Below, one piece after another: positions 60,464-64,000 of a stretch of 64,000 nt of DNA. A program made the translations under genes and the position numbers. This stretch comes from Sedimentitalea arenosa (lineage in GTDB: Bacteria > Pseudomonadota > Alphaproteobacteria > Rhodobacterales > Rhodobacteraceae). The notes beneath the pieces are model-generated. The model was not told where the DNA came from, did no database searches, and worked only from the letters and a program-made list of their open reading frames with translations. The stretch covers positions 124,001 through 188,000 of the forward strand of contig NZ_JAELVR010000007.1 in the NCBI RefSeq assembly GCF_016428585.1. Direction: 5' to 3'. Position 1 is the first letter of the stretch, and each line of letters starts with the position of its first letter.

Positions 60464-61411
60464 TTGAAACCAAGACATATCGCAGGCCTCGCCTGCGCCA
60501 TCGGGCTGATCGCGTCCGGCGCGGTCGCGCAAGACTGCAAGGAAAGCAAGTGGGGGGCGGAAGACCAGATCGGCGCGGCCAACCTGGTCACGCCAGAGAA
60601 CACGCTGGCCGCCGCACAGCTGATCAAGCAGGGCAAGTCGATGCCGCTGGGAATCGTCATCGATTCCGAAACGCCAGCCTTTGCACCAAGGTCGCTGAAC
60701 CTGCAGGTCGTGCAGCCCAACCAGCAGGGCGGACAGAAGCTGACGCAGTTCGGCTATCCCGGCAACTACAACGACGACATCCTGCAGACCTGGGTCGGGA
60801 TCGGCAGCCAGATCGACGGGCTGGGTCACCTGGGCGAGAACGGGTACTACTACAACTGCAGCGACGAGAAGGAAATCTCGCAGATCACCGGGCTGACCAA
60901 GCTGGGCGTGCACGACATTCCGCCGCTGGTCGGACGCGGTGTGATCCTCGACATGGCCAAGCACGCAGGCAAGGATTTCCTGGCCGCCGGGGACCATTTC
61001 GGCGAGGCCGAGATCAAGGCCGCCGCCGAGGCCCAGGGGGTGGAGCTGCGCAAGGGCGACATCGTGCTGTTTCACACCGGGTGGACCGAGAACATGCTGG
61101 AAAGCGACCCGACCGCCTGGGTCTCGGGCGAGCCGGGAATCAACGTCGAGGGCACGCGCTACCTTGCCTCGCTGGACGTGATGGCAGTGGGCGCCGACAC
61201 TTGGGGCATCGAGCCGATTCCGCCGGCGCCTGGGGACGGGGCCTATTACGGTCACGTTGTGCTGCTCAAGGAGAACGGGATCTATATCCTCGAAACGATG
61301 AACACCGGGCCGGTCCTGCGCGAGGGCGTGAACGAGTTCATGTTCGTGCTGGGACAGGCGCGGATTCGCGGCACGGTGCAGATGATCATCAACCCGGTGG
61401 CGCTGTATTGA
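60464..61411 (+). CDS. Secreted cyclase-family metal-dependent hydrolase
   Basis: The 315-residue protein has a signal peptide (HIAGLACAIGLIASGAVAQ) and a putative cyclase fold related to kynurenine formamidase, with the metal-site region SQIDGLGHLGENGYYYN, PLVGRGVILDMAKHAGKDFL, FHTGWTENMLESDP and GADTWGIEPIPPAPGDGAYY. The start is a TTG at 60464, chosen because GGGAGGA lies at the right distance. It could process an aromatic ester or amide in the periplasm. Confidence 0.78.
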   Translation: MKPRHIAGLACAIGLIASGAVAQDCKESKWGAEDQIGAANLVTPENTLAAAQLIKQGKSMPLGIVIDSETPAFAPRSLNLQVVQPNQQGGQKLTQFGYPGNYNDDILQTWVGIGSQIDGLGHLGENGYYYNCSDEKEISQITGLTKLGVHDIPPLVGRGVILDMAKHAGKDFLAAGDHFGEAEIKAAAEAQGVELRKGDIVLFHTGWTENMLESDPTAWVSGEPGINVEGTRYLASLDVMAVGADTWGIEPIPPAPGDGAYYGHVVLLKENGIYILETMNTGPVLREGVNEFMFVLGQARIRGTVQMIINPVALY

Positions 61412-61536
61412 ACGCCGGGCCGTCGCGGTCTTGCGCGGCGGCCAACCGCTCCTTCAGATCGGTTCAAACCTCCGGTTGCCTCGCGCCGAACAGGCGTTAG
61501 ATTGACGTTGTATGGCCACGAGAAGGGGAGCCGCCG

Positions 61537-62535
61537 ATGTCCGCGCATGACGAAATTCTTGATCTGAAAGCGCGCATGTCGCAGTCGATCATCGGACAGA
61601 CAGACGTGATCGACCGTCTTGTGATCGGGTTGCTCGCGAACGGCAACCTCTTGGTCGAAGGTCTGCCCGGTTTGGCCAAGACCCGGGCGATCAAGGCGAT
61701 GGCCAAAAATCTCGACGCCAGGTTCAGCCGCATCCAGTTCACGCCCGACCTGCTGCCGTCGGACGTGACCGGCACCGAGGTCTACCACCAATCGGGCGGC
61801 GAGGCCGAGTTCCGCTTCGATCCCGGGCCGATCTTCGCCAACATCGTGCTGGCGGACGAGATCAACCGCGCCCCCGCCAAGGTGCAAGCGGCGCTGCTCG
61901 AGGCGATGGAGGAGCGTCAGGTCACTGTGGCTGGCACCACGCACAAGATGGAGCCGCTCTTCATCGTGATGGCGACGCAGAACCCGATCGAACAGGAAGG
62001 CACCTATCCGCTGCCCGAGGCGCAGATGGACCGGTTCCTGATGCATGTGAACATCACCTATCCGCCGGTCGAGGACGAGGTCGAGGTGATCCGCTTGGTG
62101 CGTGGCGAGGAGATCGCGGCGCAGGCGGCGCAGGCCGAGGACGGCACAGCCCCCGCGAAGGAAAAACCCGAAGCGATCCCGCAGCGGGCGGTGTTCGAGG
62201 CACGTGCCGAGATCGGTCAGGTGCACGTGTCGGATGCGATGGACCGCTACATGGCGGATCTCGTGCAGGCCACCCGCACCCCCGCCGCCCTGAGCGACGA
62301 ACTGGCGCGCTGGATCGCCGTCGGGGCCAGTCCCCGCGCCTCGCTGGCGCTGGACAAATGCAGTCGCGCACATGCGTGGATGGCGGGGCGCGATTACGTC
62401 GATCCGCAGGACGTACGCGCCATCGCGCCCGACGTCTTCCGCCACCGCATCGCGCTGAGTTTCGAGGCACAGGGCGAAGGCAAGTTGAACGACGACGTGA
62501 CCGCCACCATCGTCGAGCTGGTGGCGCTGCCCTGA
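61537..62535 (+). CDS. MoxR-type AAA ATPase
   Basis: The 332-residue AAA+ protein has Walker A EGLPGLAKTRAIKAMA, Walker B VLADEINRAPAKVQAALLEA and VMATQNPIEQEGTYPLPEAQ with the sensor region. MoxR ATPases act as chaperones that activate partner complexes, normally encoded next to a DUF58 and VWA proteins, as here. AAGGGGAG precedes the start. Confidence 0.93.
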   Translation: MSAHDEILDLKARMSQSIIGQTDVIDRLVIGLLANGNLLVEGLPGLAKTRAIKAMAKNLDARFSRIQFTPDLLPSDVTGTEVYHQSGGEAEFRFDPGPIFANIVLADEINRAPAKVQAALLEAMEERQVTVAGTTHKMEPLFIVMATQNPIEQEGTYPLPEAQMDRFLMHVNITYPPVEDEVEVIRLVRGEEIAAQAAQAEDGTAPAKEKPEAIPQRAVFEARAEIGQVHVSDAMDRYMADLVQATRTPAALSDELARWIAVGASPRASLALDKCSRAHAWMAGRDYVDPQDVRAIAPDVFRHRIALSFEAQGEGKLNDDVTATIVELVALP

Positions 62536-62558
62536 CTCCTGGGAGAGGTGAGCGAGAC

Positions 62559-63518
62559 ATGGCCGATCCGGCGCCCCTGAGTCCCGATCCGCGCGTCCAC
62601 GTGGACCTGCCCCGCCTGCTGGGTCTCGGCGGTCAGGCGCGCGCGCTGAGCCTGCTGCCGCGTCAGCCGGCACGGTCGGTGCTGAACGGGCGCCACGCCT
62701 CCAAGATACGCGGACGCGGGCTCAACTTCGAGGAACTGCGCGACTACCAGACCGGCGACGACATCCGCAGCATCGATTGGAAAGTCACCGCGCGTACCGG
62801 CACGCCGCATGTGCGTGTCTACACCGAGGAGCGGGATCGCCCCACCCTCCTGGTGGTCGATCAGCGGATGTCGATGTTCTTCGGCAGCCAAGTCTACATG
62901 AAATCCGTGATCGCCGCCGAGGCTGCCGCGATTGCCGCGCATCGCCTGCTGGCGCAGGGCGACCGCGTCGGCGGGCTGGTCTTCGGCGACGACATGATCG
63001 CCGAGCATCGCCCGGTCCGCTCGCCTGCTGCATTGCACCGGCTGCTGGCCTCGATCGCCGCGGCCAACGAACGGCTGCATGCCGAGGCGGAAGCCGAAGC
63101 CGAAGCGCCCGAGAGCAGCAGCCTGAACCGGGTGCTGCAATCGACCGCGCGGATCGCCAAGACGAACTATCTGGTGCTGGTGTTTTCCGATTTCGACACC
63201 GCTGACGCCGATACCGAGCGGCTGATCCGCACGCTCGCCGCCGCCAACGACCTGCTGCTGTTCAGCGTGAGCGACCCGCTGTCGCGCGGCCTGCCTGACC
63301 GCTTCCGGCTGACCGCTTCCGATGGTCGCCTGCAGGCCGAGGTCGATACCGGCCGCGACGCGACCGCCCGCGCCCGGATCGACGCGGCGATGCAGGACCG
63401 CACCAAGGCGGTGGAGGCCTGGGCCCGAAAATACGGCGCACCGTTCCTTGACCTGTCGACGGATGCACCGGCGCTTGACCAATTGCTTCGGCTGTTCGGC
63501 CATCCGGGGGGGCGATGA
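62559..63518 (+). CDS. DUF58 domain protein
   Basis: The 319-residue protein has the DUF58 hallmark RGRGLNFEELRDYQTGDDIR, SIDWKVTARTGTPHVRVYTE and a von Willebrand-like fold after it (PTLLVVDQRMSMFFGS). It is the expected partner of MoxR; the overlap with the next gene (ATGA) couples them. Exact function is not established. Confidence 0.92.
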   Translation: MADPAPLSPDPRVHVDLPRLLGLGGQARALSLLPRQPARSVLNGRHASKIRGRGLNFEELRDYQTGDDIRSIDWKVTARTGTPHVRVYTEERDRPTLLVVDQRMSMFFGSQVYMKSVIAAEAAAIAAHRLLAQGDRVGGLVFGDDMIAEHRPVRSPAALHRLLASIAAANERLHAEAEAEAEAPESSSLNRVLQSTARIAKTNYLVLVFSDFDTADADTERLIRTLAAANDLLLFSVSDPLSRGLPDRFRLTASDGRLQAEVDTGRDATARARIDAAMQDRTKAVEAWARKYGAPFLDLSTDAPALDQLLRLFGHPGGR

Positions 63519-63994
63519 TGGAGGAAGACCTCTCCGGATTGACGCTGCTCGAACTGCTCGACCTTCTGGAGCCGCCGCCAGACCCGGCACCCGTGTCGAT
63601 GCTGCCGCAGACTGTTGGGTGGATCTGGCTGGGACTTGGCTTGCTGGTCCTGCTGGTGCTGGCGGTACGCCGGTTCATGCGCCACCGGCGCGAGACGGCC
63701 TATCGTCGGGCCGCGCTGAAGGCGCTGGACGCGGCTGGCAATGACCCGGCGCAGATCGCGCAGGTGCTGCGCCGCGCCGCGCTCGCCGCGTTTCCCAGGC
63801 GGCAGGTCGCGGCTTTGACCGGGGCGGACTGGCTGGCCTTTCTGGACCGCACGATGGGCGGCAACGGCTTTGCCGATGGTCCCGGCCGCAGCTTGGTCGA
63901 GGCGCCCTATCGAGACACACCACCCGATCCGGACCTGCCCCCTCTCGCAAGGCGTTGGATCCGTCACCATCGCGCCGGGGAGGCCGAGGCATGA
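63515..63994 (+). CDS. DUF4381 membrane protein
   Basis: The 159-residue protein has one membrane span (WIWLGLGLLVLLVLAVRRFM) and the DUF4381 segment ALAAFPRRQVAALTGADWLA followed by FLDRTMGG. It is part of the MoxR-DUF58 cluster and overlaps both neighbours by four bases. Confidence 0.88.
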   Translation: MMEEDLSGLTLLELLDLLEPPPDPAPVSMLPQTVGWIWLGLGLLVLLVLAVRRFMRHRRETAYRRAALKALDAAGNDPAQIAQVLRRAALAAFPRRQVAALTGADWLAFLDRTMGGNGFADGPGRSLVEAPYRDTPPDPDLPPLARRWIRHHRAGEAEA

Positions 63995-64000
63995 TCACGC
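63991..64000 (+). CDS. Start of the next gene, cut by the window edge (probably a VWA-domain protein)
   Basis: ATGA at 63991 overlaps the DUF4381 stop exactly as the previous gene pairs do. Only three codons are visible; the VWA identity is inferred from the usual gene order. Confidence 0.4.

Noticed and set aside
1-64000. CRISPR arrays, prophage or complete insertion sequences
   Set aside because: No regularly spaced direct repeats, phage structural genes or intact transposases with terminal repeats were found.

Overview
The window is GC-rich, tightly packed bacterial chromosome. Its gene content (the alphaproteobacterial F0 operon atpI-atpB-atpE-atpF'-atpF, a MipZ division-plane ATPase after rplS-rpmE, glcDEF, zinc-free L31, PACE efflux, EcfG-type promoters) points to a Rhodobacteraceae/Roseobacter-group member. 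It is mostly core chromosome. No prophage, CRISPR array or intact mobile element was seen. The only clear decay zone is 1.2-1.6 kb, where an IS481-type transposase fragment abuts the tail of a type I restriction subunit, close to a tRNA-Pro(CGG) gene.

Layout. 0-2 kb: tail of a photolyase-like FAD protein, a PACE efflux pump, the gene debris, tRNA-Pro. 2-10 kb: leucine biosynthesis on the minus strand (leuC, leuD, leuB), interleaved with a DUF308 membrane protein and a secreted endonuclease/phosphatase-fold protein, plus a DMT transporter and a LysR/SDR pair. 10-13.6 kb: MscS channel, rsfS-rlmH, and two small membrane or periplasmic genes. 13.6-18.5 kb: glycolate oxidase glcDEF and a secreted trypsin-like protease. 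18.5-24.5 kb: hsp20 with a heat-shock promoter and a ROSE-like RNA thermometer, a P450, gabD, an esterase, creatinase and a cupin. 24.7-30.6 kb: pheT, ytoQ, cobC-cobD, then a putative general-stress unit encoding a small repeat-containing secreted protein and a PRC-barrel protein. 30.7-37.8 kb: smc, a lipoprotein, a FadR-type GntR regulator and a pair of glycan-type genes. 38-40.6 kb: F0 ATP synthase. 40.8-44.6 kb: ArsR-like, LysR-EamA/azoR, an M15 peptidase. 44.8-53 kb: translation and secretion genes (ffh, rpsP, rimM, trmD, rplS, rpmE) with small genes between them, then mipZ. 53-61.4 kb: homogentisate catabolism (marR, hmgA, fahA, MBL hydrolase, SnoaL-like, FAD hydroxylase, DUF2783, maiA, cyclase). 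61.5-64 kb: start of a MoxR-DUF58-DUF4381-VWA cluster.

The most interesting material is regulatory. (1) The hsp20 leader combines a sigma32-like promoter with a hairpin in which UCGCU pairs with the Shine-Dalgarno across a bulged G, the signature of ROSE thermometers. (2) Two promoters with the exact form GGAAC-N16-CGTT, the alphaproteobacterial general stress sigma (EcfG) consensus, precede the repeat-protein/PRC-barrel pair and a DUF1328 gene. (3) The promoters of glcD and of the GntR gene, 21 kb apart, share one layout: inverted repeats with a TGGT-N11-ACCA core flank the -10 element with the same 7-base spacer. This suggests one regulator for both. (4) The homogentisate cluster carries extra genes (FAD hydroxylase, an MBL protein with a degenerate metal motif, SnoaL-like, DUF2783) that look like an upstream funnel into homogentisate. 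All calls come from reading the sequence; no database search was run.
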